From Paenibacillus ihbetae (GTDB taxonomy: Bacteria; Bacillota; Bacilli; Paenibacillales; Paenibacillaceae), in the NCBI RefSeq assembly GCF_002741055.1, contig NZ_CP016809.1, positions 1,054,001 through 1,118,000 of the forward strand: a stretch of DNA of 64,000 nucleotides, written 5' to 3'. Numbering within the stretch: position 1 is the stretch's first letter; each line of letters starts with the position of its first letter. Under the pieces are notes generated by a model. The model was not told where the DNA came from. It saw only the letters and a program-made list of their open reading frames with translations, and did not search any database. Positions 24,190-32,855 of this stretch are shown one piece after another. A program made the position numbers and the translations under genes.

Positions 24190-24408
24190 TCACACATTCC
24201 GCATCGGAACGAGCAGCAGCTCCAATTTCCCGGAATCTACATTCAGCCTGCCTTCAATCGTCTCATACTCCTGGCCGCCCGCTACGATATAATTCACGTG
24301 CTCGAGCGCCGTTACCATGTTCATCGTCCATGTCCGCTCTTCAATCTGCCGGAGCTCTCCGTCAGGCTTCTTCTCGAACAAAATGACATTCATGCCGTTA
24401 TCCAACAT
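24190..24408 (-). CDS. Small hypothetical protein, 72 aa
   Basis: The protein reads as a compact alpha/beta domain with no membrane segment (starts MLDNGMNVILFEKKPDG, ends LLLVPMRNV). No family is recognised. It has a strong ribosome site (GAAGGAGGGAG, 4 nt before ATG) and heads the six-gene operon, 22 bp before the Gly/Ser-rich gene. The promoter should lie in 24409-24480. Confidence 0.65.
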   Translation of the reverse strand: MLDNGMNVILFEKKPDGELRQIEERTWTMNMVTALEHVNYIVAGGQEYETIEGRLNVDSGKLELLLVPMRNV

Positions 24409-24648
24409 AATCTCCCTCCTTCAAAGCTTGGTGAATATTGATACGTGACATATTTCCGATCGTTTCATGATTCGTCATTCGAATCTATGATCAATCGCCG
24501 TTTTCCTAAGAAACACACAAACCATATAATAACACCCTTACTGATTTTTGACACCCGTGAAATTGGATCAGAATTCGTAAAAATTTCCCGGCTTCATGCA
24601 CGAAAGCGGCCGTTCCCGCCGCCTCAGCGCCTACTTCCACAAAAAAAC

Positions 24649-24675
24649 GCGGCGACCCTTATAGGATCGCCTGCG
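24649..24675 (-). terminator. Terminator after the glutaredoxin gene
   Basis: GGCGA-C-CC pairs with GG-A-TCGCC around TTATA; the minus strand continues into a run of seven T. It is 26 bp beyond the glutaredoxin stop codon. Confidence 0.75.
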
Positions 24676-24700
24676 CTTCTTTACGGTCGGAACGCATATT

Positions 24701-24940
24701 TTATGGAATCAGCTTGCGAATTTCATCCAGGTTGTCAGCAAAGCCGACAAACACTTGGTCATTGATCACGATCGTCGGAACGATCGATTTTCCGGTCAGC
24801 TCCCTTACTTCCTCGGCATATGCCGGGTTTTCCTCACAGTTGTATTCCGTATATGGAACGTTCCGTTCCTTCAAATAACGTTTGGCAAAATGGCAGTCGC
24901 TGCACGTTGGGATCGTATATATTTTCACCGCTTCGGACAT
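24701..24940 (-). CDS. Glutaredoxin family protein
   Basis: The 79-residue thioredoxin-fold protein has the redox motif CSDC near residue 13 (TIPTCSDCHFAKRYL), the cis-Pro segment VPTIVIND, and GFADNLDEI. It resembles NrdH/YruB-type glutaredoxins that reduce disulfides with small thiols or thioredoxin reductase. The start is the ATG at 24940, 8 nt after AAGGAG; a GTG three codons earlier overlaps the ribosome site. It follows the His-rich lipoprotein gene by 17 bp, so the two are likely co-transcribed, which suggests a metal or redox stress context. Confidence 0.8.
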   Translation of the reverse strand: MSEAVKIYTIPTCSDCHFAKRYLKERNVPYTEYNCEENPAYAEEVRELTGKSIVPTIVINDQVFVGFADNLDEIRKLIP

Positions 24941-24957
24941 ATCGATCACTCCTTGAT

Positions 24958-25893
24958 TTATTGAATTTCTACCACAAACGCAGTGGTGATGACCTTGTTC
25001 TTATGCTGAAATTGTCCCCAGATTTTGTAAATGCCGCTCTTCGGAAAGGATGTGGCGAACTCCGCTCTCGGTCCGGTTCCGCCTTCATCCACCGGATGCA
25101 CGTGAAGGTATTGCTCCGCATCGGCCGACAAAATAACGACATGGCCGACAGCGCCCAGATAAGGCTCCAGATTATCGATCCCTTGCTTGGTGGCCGCATC
25201 CTGAAATTCGAAAGTGAGCACAGCCTCCTCATTCGACAACGTATTGCTGAGCGATAGCTCGACTCGCTTGCCGTCCACCTGCTGCACGAGGTTTGTATCC
25301 GGCTTGACCGGTGTCTGCGGATGTTCTTCTCCCGGGATCGTTACCCACTCACTGAGGGTTGCTCCGAAAGCTCCCTTGGGGACGAAATCCGCGAACAGCT
25401 TATACTTCCCGCCTGCAGGAAATATTGTGTTCACGGTAAAGCTGCCATTCTCGAGATAATCAGGATGAATATGCTCAAAGTACGACAGATCGTCATTGAC
25501 GATGATCAGATGCATCAGCTTCTCATGGTTAACATCAAATTGCTGCACCGGCTGACCCCGGTCGGTAATGTGAATGGTCAGGTCCGCCTCGCTGCCAGCC
25601 TTCACCGCCCCGTCGAATTGGAAAACCGCCTTGTACTCATTCGACGATGTTCCATGCCCGGTCCCATGCTCTGCATGAGCTCCATGTGTTCCATGTTCTG
25701 CATGTGCCCCATGTGCTGCATGAGCCCCATGCTCGCCTTGCCCCTCAGCCTGCCCTTCACCGCCGGCCTTATCCTGCGGGGATCGCTGGTTTCCGGAATT
25801 GGAGTCTCCCCCCGGATTCGGATCATCACATCCCGTGAAGAAACCGAAAGCAAGCAGGGTCGTTAATGTCAGCAGGGCCATTTTCTTACTCAT
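24958..25893 (-). CDS. His-rich lipoprotein with two extracellular beta-domains
   Basis: This 311-residue protein has signal peptide and lipobox FTGC (C near residue 22), then a Gly/Gln linker and a stretch (about 53-85) of near-tandem HGAHAEHG-type repeats, a likely metal-binding segment. The rest holds two similar domains with HLIIVNDDLSYFEHIHP and HVVILSADAEQYLHVHP, the latter with clustered His. YtkA-like or copper-handling surface proteins are the nearest idea. The motif pair suggests binding of Cu or Zn outside the cell. It is followed directly by glutaredoxin. Confidence 0.7.
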   Translation of the reverse strand: MSKKMALLTLTTLLAFGFFTGCDDPNPGGDSNSGNQRSPQDKAGGEGQAEGQGEHGAHAAHGAHAEHGTHGAHAEHGTGHGTSSNEYKAVFQFDGAVKAGSEADLTIHITDRGQPVQQFDVNHEKLMHLIIVNDDLSYFEHIHPDYLENGSFTVNTIFPAGGKYKLFADFVPKGAFGATLSEWVTIPGEEHPQTPVKPDTNLVQQVDGKRVELSLSNTLSNEEAVLTFEFQDAATKQGIDNLEPYLGAVGHVVILSADAEQYLHVHPVDEGGTGPRAEFATSFPKSGIYKIWGQFQHKNKVITTAFVVEIQ

Positions 25894-26027
25894 CCGCGAT
25901 CACTCCAATCTTGTAGTTGTATACTTTCATGCATGTATCTTTTCTTGTTATTAGTATACCCCCCTATCCTATATTTAATCAAGGTTGGAGTTCACTTGGG
26001 GGCAAGCCAATAAAAAAACGACGCAAA

Positions 26028-26054
26028 ATAACACCATGCAGTCTGCATGGTGCT
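26028..26054 (-). terminator. Terminator after cobyric acid synthase
   Basis: ACACCATGCA/TGCATGGTG stem with GTC-type 3-nt loop; on the minus strand followed by TTATTTTG and then TTTTTTT. About 40 bp beyond the stop codon. Confidence 0.65.
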
Positions 26055-26093
26055 ATTCCAACTATTACTTGGTATTCCCGTTCAAATATCCAT

Positions 26094-27821
26094 TTATTCC
26101 CGATTGGCGCGCTGCCTTAATCCGGCTATCGCATAAATTTTGTCCATGTCCAGATGACTTCTTACGATGTCGGCCACCCGGTTAAATTCCTGCAGCTTGC
26201 GGCTGCGCGCATTGAAGGTTTCCCCGATCGGGGCCAGCCCTTTCTTCTCGCGGATGCCGTTCAGCCATGCCCTGCGCAGCTCGTCATTGTCAAACAGGCC
26301 GTGTAAATAACTGCCCCATACCGAACCGTCCGTCGTGCCCAGTCCCTCCGAGTGCCCTTCCTCCGGATAAGTCCCATCGGGTCCGGATCCCATGATGAAC
26401 AGCGGAGCATACGCTCCGTCCTCGATCGACCCGTTCGACTCGCTGATCCCCATATGGATCTCATACGCTTCTAAGGGCATATCGGCGGCGGGAGCCGAAG
26501 TCCCCAGCGCTAAAGGATGCCCCTGCGCCAGCTTCCCCCGGACCCGAACGGTTCTCTTCTCCTTCCGGAAGATCGTCGTCAGCGGCAGCAGCCCGAGCCC
26601 CTCCGCTTCACGTGCGCTTCCTTCCACCGCATCCGGGTCGGACAGACGCTTGCCCAGCATCTGATAGCCGCCGCAAATGCCGACAATCTGCACGTTTCTC
26701 CCAGGCGCCAAGTCCAGAATGCACCGCGCCAAGCCTTGCTCTCTCAAAAACTCCAGATCGCCGATCGTATCCTTTGAGCCCGGCAGGAGGATGACATCCG
26801 GCTCACCCAAATCCTCCGCCATGCTCACAAAGCGGACTTGCACGTCCGGTTCACCGGCCAATGCATCCACATCGGTAAAGTTCGAGATCCGCGGATACCG
26901 GATGACCGCGATATCGAGCTCTTTCCGCGGCCCTGAACGAGCAGCCGGCTTCTCCAGCACGACAGAATCCTCCGCCTCGATGCGCATGTCCGGAATGTAG
27001 GGCAGGACCCCCAGCACAGGAATGCCTGTCCGCTCTTCGAGCCAGTCCAGGCCCGGCTTCAGCAGGGCAACATCCCCTCGGAATTTGTTGATGATGAAGC
27101 CCTTCACCCGGGCTGCCTCATGGGGCTCGAGCAGCTCGAGCGTCCCGACAATAGAGGCAAACACGCCTCCGCGGTCGATGTCCGCAACGAGGATGACCGG
27201 GGCATCGGCCCATCCCGCTAAATTCATATTGACGATGTCCCGATCCTTCAGATTGATCTCCGCCGGACTGCCCGCTCCCTCCATCACCACGATGTCATGC
27301 TGCCGGCGCAAGCGTTCAAGAGCCTCGAGCACTATGTCCTTCGCTTTTGGCAGGAACCGGTTCCTGTAATCCATCGCGCTCATCTGCATTTCAGGCACCC
27401 CATGGATGACGATCTGGGACGTCATGTCCTTCACCGGCTTGATCAAAATCGGATTCATGTCGGTCGTCGCAGCAATGCCGCAGGCTTCAGCCTGAACGCC
27501 CTGTGCCCGGCCAATCTCTTTTCCGTCTGGCGTCACATACGAATTAAGCGCCATGTTTTGCGATTTGTATGGAGCCGGCCGGTAGCCGTCCTGGAGAAAA
27601 ATGCGGCATAGTGCCGTCGTGACAATACTCTTTCCGACATCCGAGGCTGTCCCCTGCAGCATAAGCACGGCTCCCTGCTCCTCACGCCGCTCCACGGGCA
27701 TTTCCGTGATATCCGTTAGGTATTTGAGCTCGCCGCTCTCTTGCTGTGTCCCGGGATGATCGTAGATACGGCGAGTCTTGTCCTCGTACGGTCGGGATCC
27801 TCCCTCATGGCTTTGTTTCAT
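26094..27821 (-). CDS. cbiP: Cobyric acid synthase (CbiP/CobQ)
   Basis: The enzyme amidates four side-chain carboxylates of the corrin ring using glutamine and ATP. After an unusual N-terminal extension of about 50 residues, MLQGTASDVGKS starts the P-loop-like amidotransferase domain, with PYKSQNMALNS and QAEACG. The C-terminal class-I glutamine amidotransferase has VGICGGYQMLG (nucleophile Cys) and GSYLHGLFD (His). Length is about 575 against roughly 500 for the family. No other cobalamin gene and no cobalamin riboswitch were seen nearby, so this is an isolated copy, perhaps used in salvage. Start uncertain: GTG at 27830, ATG at 27821 or internal ATGs all lack a strong ribosome site. Confidence 0.85.
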   Translation of the reverse strand: MKQSHEGGSRPYEDKTRRIYDHPGTQQESGELKYLTDITEMPVERREEQGAVLMLQGTASDVGKSIVTTALCRIFLQDGYRPAPYKSQNMALNSYVTPDGKEIGRAQGVQAEACGIAATTDMNPILIKPVKDMTSQIVIHGVPEMQMSAMDYRNRFLPKAKDIVLEALERLRRQHDIVVMEGAGSPAEINLKDRDIVNMNLAGWADAPVILVADIDRGGVFASIVGTLELLEPHEAARVKGFIINKFRGDVALLKPGLDWLEERTGIPVLGVLPYIPDMRIEAEDSVVLEKPAARSGPRKELDIAVIRYPRISNFTDVDALAGEPDVQVRFVSMAEDLGEPDVILLPGSKDTIGDLEFLREQGLARCILDLAPGRNVQIVGICGGYQMLGKRLSDPDAVEGSAREAEGLGLLPLTTIFRKEKRTVRVRGKLAQGHPLALGTSAPAADMPLEAYEIHMGISESNGSIEDGAYAPLFIMGSGPDGTYPEEGHSEGLGTTDGSVWGSYLHGLFDNDELRRAWLNGIREKKGLAPIGETFNARSRKLQEFNRVADIVRSHLDMDKIYAIAGLRQRANRE

Positions 27822-27970
27822 CTGCGTCACTCTTTTCCGTTATTCGACTTAGGTTATGACCATTATAGCAGAACGGCGGCGAGGATCGCTCCATCTTTAC
27901 TCGCATCGGCTGAATGATAGGTTTGGTCGTCCTTAAGTTCTTTAAGGGATAAATTTTTAACAAGGAGGGA

Positions 27971-27989
27971 TATATTCGTCCAGAATATA
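27971..27989. promoter_or_regulatory. Inverted repeat TATATTC-N5-GAATATA
   Basis: Perfect 7-bp arms with spacer GTCCA, 67 bp before the DoxX-like gene in an AT-rich region. Could be an operator; a chance AT palindrome is possible. Confidence 0.3.
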
Positions 27990-28055
27990 CTTTTTAAGTT
28001 AATTTTGTATTATCTTGGATAGGTGATTAGCGCGGTTAAGGGAGGAATATAGTGA

Positions 28056-29030
28056 ATGGTAATGCATTTCTCCAAGGTTAGCAACTTCTATGTACACGTA
28101 AAATGGTTTACGGAAAGCTTCGAATGGGACCCTCTGCCTTTCTCCCGCATCGTCACCCCGTCCTTCCTGTTCTGGCTAGGGTTTACCGTCCTGATGCTCT
28201 GGCTCGCCTGTGCCGTTTCCGGGCCGATCGGCCGCGCGCGTCCGATCCTGCGGATTCATGCGTGGCTGTGCCGAATGAAGCAGCACACCCAGCTCATCCT
28301 GCGCACCGGCCTTGGCATCGGGCTCCTTCTGCAGCTATTTAGCGGGTCTTACCTTGCCCCCGAGTTCACCATCAAATCCATGTGGATCGTCCTTGGGCTG
28401 TTCACTGCCGCCGCCTGCCTGGCCAATACGAAAACGTTAAAAGTGAGCGGCGCCATTCTGTTCCTGCTGTATGTCCAAGCTTCGCTGGAATACGGAGTTT
28501 TTCACGCCTTGGATTATTTGATGTATGTCGGGATCGTTTACTGCCTGTTCGTTAATGGCACGCCGTTAATGCGAACCGCTCCCGCTGTCCTGTATCTGTG
28601 TATGGGGTTCTCGCTCTCCTGGCTCGCCATGGAAAAGCTGACCATGCCTGCCCTTGCCTGCTCCGTCATGGGCAGCTACGGGCTTCCCACCTTCGGTTTT
28701 ACCCTCGAGCAATTTGTATTGATCAGCGCCTTCGTCGAGATCGGCTTGGCATGGGCCTTTATGATGGGAATTATGAACCGCTTCACGGCACTGCTCGTAA
28801 CCGGAATCTTCTTCATGACGAGCCTTGTATTCGGCCACAAAGAGGTGATCGGCCATACGATTATCCACACGCTGCTGATCCTGTTCGTGATCGAGGGTAC
28901 CGGAGGTTTACGCACACCTGTGGATCTCCACCGTAAGCCCATGCTCAGATCCCTTTTTGTAACCGTTAACTTCTGCCTGTTCCTGTTTATTTTAATGCCG
29001 CTGTATATCTGGATGGGGAAAGCAATGTGA
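28056..29030 (+). CDS. DoxX-like integral membrane protein
   Basis: The 324-residue protein has about eight hydrophobic helices, with soluble loops that are short. The overall arrangement, and a C-terminal part with LVFGHKEVIGHTIIHTLLILFVIEG broken over several helices (about 258-285), recall DoxX/DUF-type quinone-related membrane proteins. The clustered His residues near the membrane might bind a metal or cofactor. No neighbour gives a functional clue: it stands alone, divergent from cbiP and convergent with the Gfo/Idh gene. Start ATG at 28056 follows GGGAGG at about 10 nt. Confidence 0.55.
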   Translation: MVMHFSKVSNFYVHVKWFTESFEWDPLPFSRIVTPSFLFWLGFTVLMLWLACAVSGPIGRARPILRIHAWLCRMKQHTQLILRTGLGIGLLLQLFSGSYLAPEFTIKSMWIVLGLFTAAACLANTKTLKVSGAILFLLYVQASLEYGVFHALDYLMYVGIVYCLFVNGTPLMRTAPAVLYLCMGFSLSWLAMEKLTMPALACSVMGSYGLPTFGFTLEQFVLISAFVEIGLAWAFMMGIMNRFTALLVTGIFFMTSLVFGHKEVIGHTIIHTLLILFVIEGTGGLRTPVDLHRKPMLRSLFVTVNFCLFLFILMPLYIWMGKAM

Positions 29031-29090
29031 ACGGCCATCTGGTGTTTCAGTGCACGACAAGTCACAAACGCTTAAGCGATCCGGATGCGC

Positions 29091-30149
29091 TCAGTCCGCT
29101 GTAAGCCGCACGGCAGACTTGGATTCGCTTGCTCTTACGACGGCATCCAGCACCTCCTGGTTCCGGTACCCGTCCATAAAGCCGGGCACGCCGTCTGCCG
29201 GGGTCCCTCTTAAAACGGCGGCAAAATCGGCATACTGCGCAACCTTGCAATGCGCCGGCACCTCGACGAGTGCTCTCGCCAGCTGTCCGCCCTCTTCCTC
29301 ACGAATCCACACGATGTGGTCCGGGTCCAGCGTTCCCGCATGAAGCGTCCCCATATCGCCGTAGATCGTGATTTCATGCTGGTTCCCCGAGCCGAATGCA
29401 TTGCGCGACGTCTGGAACACGCCCATAACGTCCCCTGACATCCGGGCCTGAAAGCTTGCGAAGTCATCGACCTCGATCTTTGCCATCGCGCCCGTGACCG
29501 GGTCGCGGCGTTCCGGAACGATCGTCTGCAGCTGGGCGGTCAGCTCCTCGAACTCTCCGAAGAGAAAGCGAGCCATATCGATCATATGCGAGCCGAGATC
29601 GCCTAAAGCGCCCGTACCGGTGATAGCCTTGTTATACCTCCACATATACGGGATTTGTTGGTGCGGAACACCAAAGCCCTGGAGATATTGGAGAGAGAAG
29701 TGCCGGACCGTGCCCAGTTTCCCGGAACGCACGATCTCCCGGGCATAACGGAATGCGGGCGTATAACGATACGTAAAGCCGATCATGACGGGGACCGGAC
29801 GTTTCTCATACATTTCGAGCAGCGGCACAGCCTCCTCGAAGACGCGCGTAAACGGCTTTTCCGCCAGAAAAGGCTTTCCCGCCTGAAGGCACGCACTCAT
29901 GATGTCGGCATGCACGTTATTCGGCGTCACGGAGACCACCGCATCCACCTCCGGGTCCTCGATCAGTCCCTTATAATTCACGTAGCGCTTGCCGCCTTCG
30001 ATGCCTAGTTGATCGCCGACTCTCGCCATCGCCTCCCCGTTCACATCGCTTACGGCAACAAACTCATACACATGCTCTGCTTTCATCCAGCGGATATGCT
30101 CTTGCGCCATACCGCCGAGCCCAATCAAACCGATCCGAAACTTGTTCAT
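29091..30149 (-). CDS. Gfo/Idh/MocA family oxidoreductase
   Basis: The 352-residue NAD(P)-dependent sugar or polyol dehydrogenase-like protein has an N-terminal Rossmann fold (GLIGLGGMAQEH, about 7-18), the conserved EKPFT (about 97-101) in place of the usual EKP catalytic Lys motif, and a C-terminal alpha/beta domain with GTGALGDLGSHMID (about 184-197). It lies 104 bp after the sugar-binding protein gene of an ABC importer on the same strand and is likely part of the same regulon, oxidising the imported sugar or derivative. The exact substrate is unknown. Confidence 0.85.
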   Translation of the reverse strand: MNKFRIGLIGLGGMAQEHIRWMKAEHVYEFVAVSDVNGEAMARVGDQLGIEGGKRYVNYKGLIEDPEVDAVVSVTPNNVHADIMSACLQAGKPFLAEKPFTRVFEEAVPLLEMYEKRPVPVMIGFTYRYTPAFRYAREIVRSGKLGTVRHFSLQYLQGFGVPHQQIPYMWRYNKAITGTGALGDLGSHMIDMARFLFGEFEELTAQLQTIVPERRDPVTGAMAKIEVDDFASFQARMSGDVMGVFQTSRNAFGSGNQHEITIYGDMGTLHAGTLDPDHIVWIREEEGGQLARALVEVPAHCKVAQYADFAAVLRGTPADGVPGFMDGYRNQEVLDAVVRASESKSAVRLTAD

Positions 30150-30253
30150 GCCTAACGCTCTCCTCTTGTTCGTGAAATGTAGGTTGCCCCGTGAAAACGG
30201 CGGCGGCCCTGCCTATTCCCATTCGCAGGACCGCATCCGCCTCTATACTGGCA

Positions 30254-31867
30254 TCACTTTGCGCTGGTATACCGTTTATAAGCATCCTTGCGAATCTGGA
30301 GCAGCCGCTCCAGTCCCATTTCGTTCAGCTTATTCACATAAGCGTCCCATTCCTGATCGATGTTGCCCTCCGTAATCCATTTTGCCCGGGTTGTGCTGAC
30401 ATAACCGTCGATATCGGTCGTCAGCGTAGGCAGCTCCTGGAATTCCTCCGCGCTGTACATAACGTTCGGGAACGGGGTGGTCACATAATCGCTGCCCAGC
30501 TTATCGATGACCAGCTTCAGGCCGTCCCCTGTCGTTTCGTCCAGAATGATATTGCGCTCAAAGCTCGGACTGACGTATTTCGGTCCAAAATCGCGAACCG
30601 ACTGCTCCCAATACCATGCATCCGCGCTCGTGCCCTCCGGCGGATTCATCAGCGTGTACGTGCCGTCATCGTTTTTCTTAATAACGGTGCCGATCGCGCC
30701 CCAGAAATTCTGGATGCTGGCTTCATTGGTATAGAACTGGTCCGCCCAGCGCGCCGATACTTCCGGATGCTCGTTGGAGGTCGTGATGAGAAGCTGGTTC
30801 CGCCGCAGGCTCAAGCCGCCCGGCTCTCCGCCCTGGTAGCGTTTTCCGTCCGGGCCGGCGATCGGTGGAATGGCGATGTATTGATCCTTCCACTTCCCGA
30901 ACACGGCATCGGGTACCCATTGATTGGAGAAGCCGACCAGCGGAACGTCGGGATTCTGCTGCTTGGCCGTCAGCATGGTGTTGTCCTGGGTGAACACCTC
31001 CTGGTCGATCAGACCTTCGGCGTACAACTGATGCGCCCATTTTATTGCTTCTTTATAATTTTCCGTAATCGGATAGAACACGGGCTCCCCGTCCACCACC
31101 ATCATGCTGTTGGCGTTGAGGTCGGTGATGCCGAACGGATTGTATAAATCCACGCTGATATCCCCGGAACCGCTGACCGGAATTTCATCGGCTTTTCCGT
31201 TCCCGTTCGGATCCTGCTCTTTGAACGCTTTGAACACCTGATACAGCTCCTCTGTGTTGTCCGGGACATCCAATCCAACCTTGTCAAGCCAGGTTTTGTT
31301 GATGATCGGCTGGATCGACGACTCGGGTCTCGACGGCAGACGTGCCGGAAGAGAGTAAATCTTTCCGTCCGGGAAGGTGCTCATCTGCTTCATCTCCGGC
31401 GTTTCTTCCATTGCTGCTTTTAAATTCGGCATATACTGGTCGATGTATTCGTCCAGCGGACGGAAGTAGGACAGATTGTTGACGATGTCGGAATCGCTGA
31501 ACACAATGTCCCCGAATATGATATCCGGGAGCGTCCCGCTTGCCAGCATGATCGATTTCTGTTCGCCCCAATCGTTCGAGGACATAATCTGCCAGTTGAT
31601 CTTCACGTTGGTTTGCTTCTCCAGATCTTTCAGCCATTGATTCTGAAGAAACGTATCCCCCATATTCCCCCATCGAACGGTCAGCACGTCCAGCGTGACA
31701 GGTTCGTTCACGATCGGCAGCCCTTCTTTATTAAAAGCCGCATCCGACTCCGCAGCCGGTTCCTTGCCGCCGCTGCACCCCGCCAGGTTAAACACCAGCA
31801 GCGCAGCCAGCAGCAGCGAAACCGCCGTCTTGACCGGAAATGCCTTAAGCTTCAAGCCCTTTACCAT
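30254..31867 (-). CDS. Sugar ABC transporter substrate-binding lipoprotein (LipO/YtcQ-like)
   Basis: The 537-residue lipoprotein has signal peptide and lipobox LAGC (about residues 27-30). The long form (over 500 residues) with DVLTVRWGNMG, NDWGEQKSIMLASGTLPDIIFGD-type segments and a C-terminal EEFQELPTLTTDIDGYV-type region matches the LplA/LipO group of oligosaccharide- or uronate-binding proteins. It captures the sugar outside the cell and delivers it to the two permeases upstream on the transcript (31919-33782). Note that no ATPase gene is present; such systems usually share an MsmX-type ATPase encoded elsewhere. Confidence 0.85.
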   Translation of the reverse strand: MVKGLKLKAFPVKTAVSLLLAALLVFNLAGCSGGKEPAAESDAAFNKEGLPIVNEPVTLDVLTVRWGNMGDTFLQNQWLKDLEKQTNVKINWQIMSSNDWGEQKSIMLASGTLPDIIFGDIVFSDSDIVNNLSYFRPLDEYIDQYMPNLKAAMEETPEMKQMSTFPDGKIYSLPARLPSRPESSIQPIINKTWLDKVGLDVPDNTEELYQVFKAFKEQDPNGNGKADEIPVSGSGDISVDLYNPFGITDLNANSMMVVDGEPVFYPITENYKEAIKWAHQLYAEGLIDQEVFTQDNTMLTAKQQNPDVPLVGFSNQWVPDAVFGKWKDQYIAIPPIAGPDGKRYQGGEPGGLSLRRNQLLITTSNEHPEVSARWADQFYTNEASIQNFWGAIGTVIKKNDDGTYTLMNPPEGTSADAWYWEQSVRDFGPKYVSPSFERNIILDETTGDGLKLVIDKLGSDYVTTPFPNVMYSAEEFQELPTLTTDIDGYVSTTRAKWITEGNIDQEWDAYVNKLNEMGLERLLQIRKDAYKRYTSAK

Positions 31868-31918
31868 TCCTTAATCCCCCCAAGCTTTTTGATGATAGGA
31901 CATGCATCGAATCAAACA

Positions 31919-32839
31919 TTATTGCTTCACGGCTCCGATCATCACCCCCTGGTTGAAATATTTCTGCACAAACGGGTAAATGCACATGATCGGAACCGTA
32001 GCGACAATGATGACCGCATACCGCATCAGGTTTGCCAAGCGCAGCGCGACGGCCGCGGCTTCCCCCGTTCCGAGAGCCGATTGCATCTGATTCGTCACCA
32101 GAATGTTTCGCAGGATAAGCTGCAGCGGATACAGATTCGAATCCTTCAAATAAATCAGCGCGTTGAAGTATGAATTCCAATGGCCGACGGCCGTCCACAA
32201 GGCGATGACCGAGATTACCGCTTTCGAGAGCGGGATGACGATCTGGACAAAATACCTCAGATTCCCGCATCCGTCGATCTGGGCCGCCTCCCATAAATCC
32301 TCTGGGATGCTCGTCTTGAAGAACGTCCGCGCTACGATGATGTTGAATACCGCTACCGAGAACGGCAGCACCATGACGAGAAACGTATCGTACAGCTGGA
32401 AATCCCGGATCGTCATGAAGGTAGGGATCAGGCCGCCGTTAAAGAACATCGTGAATATAAAAAGCAGGGAAATGTACTTGCCGCCGACCAGATCCCGTCT
32501 GGACAGCGCGTAGGCTGCCGAAATGTTGACCGCCAGGCCGATCGCCGTTCCCACGATGGTATACAGGATCGTATTACGGTACCCCACCCATATATTAGAA
32601 TGCTTCAGCAATTCCCGATAGCCTGCCAGCGTAAAATCTTTCGGAAACAGCCACACCTGCCCGTTCGCAACGGCCGCTGGATCGCTGAATGAGGCAATGA
32701 CGATAAAATAGATCGGATAGATCAGCACGATCAACAAGAGGACGGCGAAGATGTACATGGCGATCTCCAGGATGCGGTCAGAGGAACGGACATAGACGGC
32801 GTGCGCCCCTTTTTTCGTTCTTGCTTCCATTCCGCTCAT
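31919..32839 (-). CDS. Sugar ABC transporter permease (LplC/YtcP-like)
   Basis: The 306-residue protein has six membrane helices and the binding-protein-dependent permease signature EAAQIDGCGNLRYFVQIVIPLSKA split around 200-225, with the EAA loop contacting the ATPase. The length and the N-terminal RSSDRILEIAMYIF pattern match LplC-type permeases. ATG at 32839 follows GAGGAGGG at 5 nt. It lies 16 bp after the LplB-like permease gene and 51 bp before the binding protein gene. Confidence 0.88.
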   Translation of the reverse strand: MSGMEARTKKGAHAVYVRSSDRILEIAMYIFAVLLLIVLIYPIYFIVIASFSDPAAVANGQVWLFPKDFTLAGYRELLKHSNIWVGYRNTILYTIVGTAIGLAVNISAAYALSRRDLVGGKYISLLFIFTMFFNGGLIPTFMTIRDFQLYDTFLVMVLPFSVAVFNIIVARTFFKTSIPEDLWEAAQIDGCGNLRYFVQIVIPLSKAVISVIALWTAVGHWNSYFNALIYLKDSNLYPLQLILRNILVTNQMQSALGTGEAAAVALRLANLMRYAVIIVATVPIMCIYPFVQKYFNQGVMIGAVKQ

Positions 32840-32855
32840 TGAAACCCTCCTCTCT

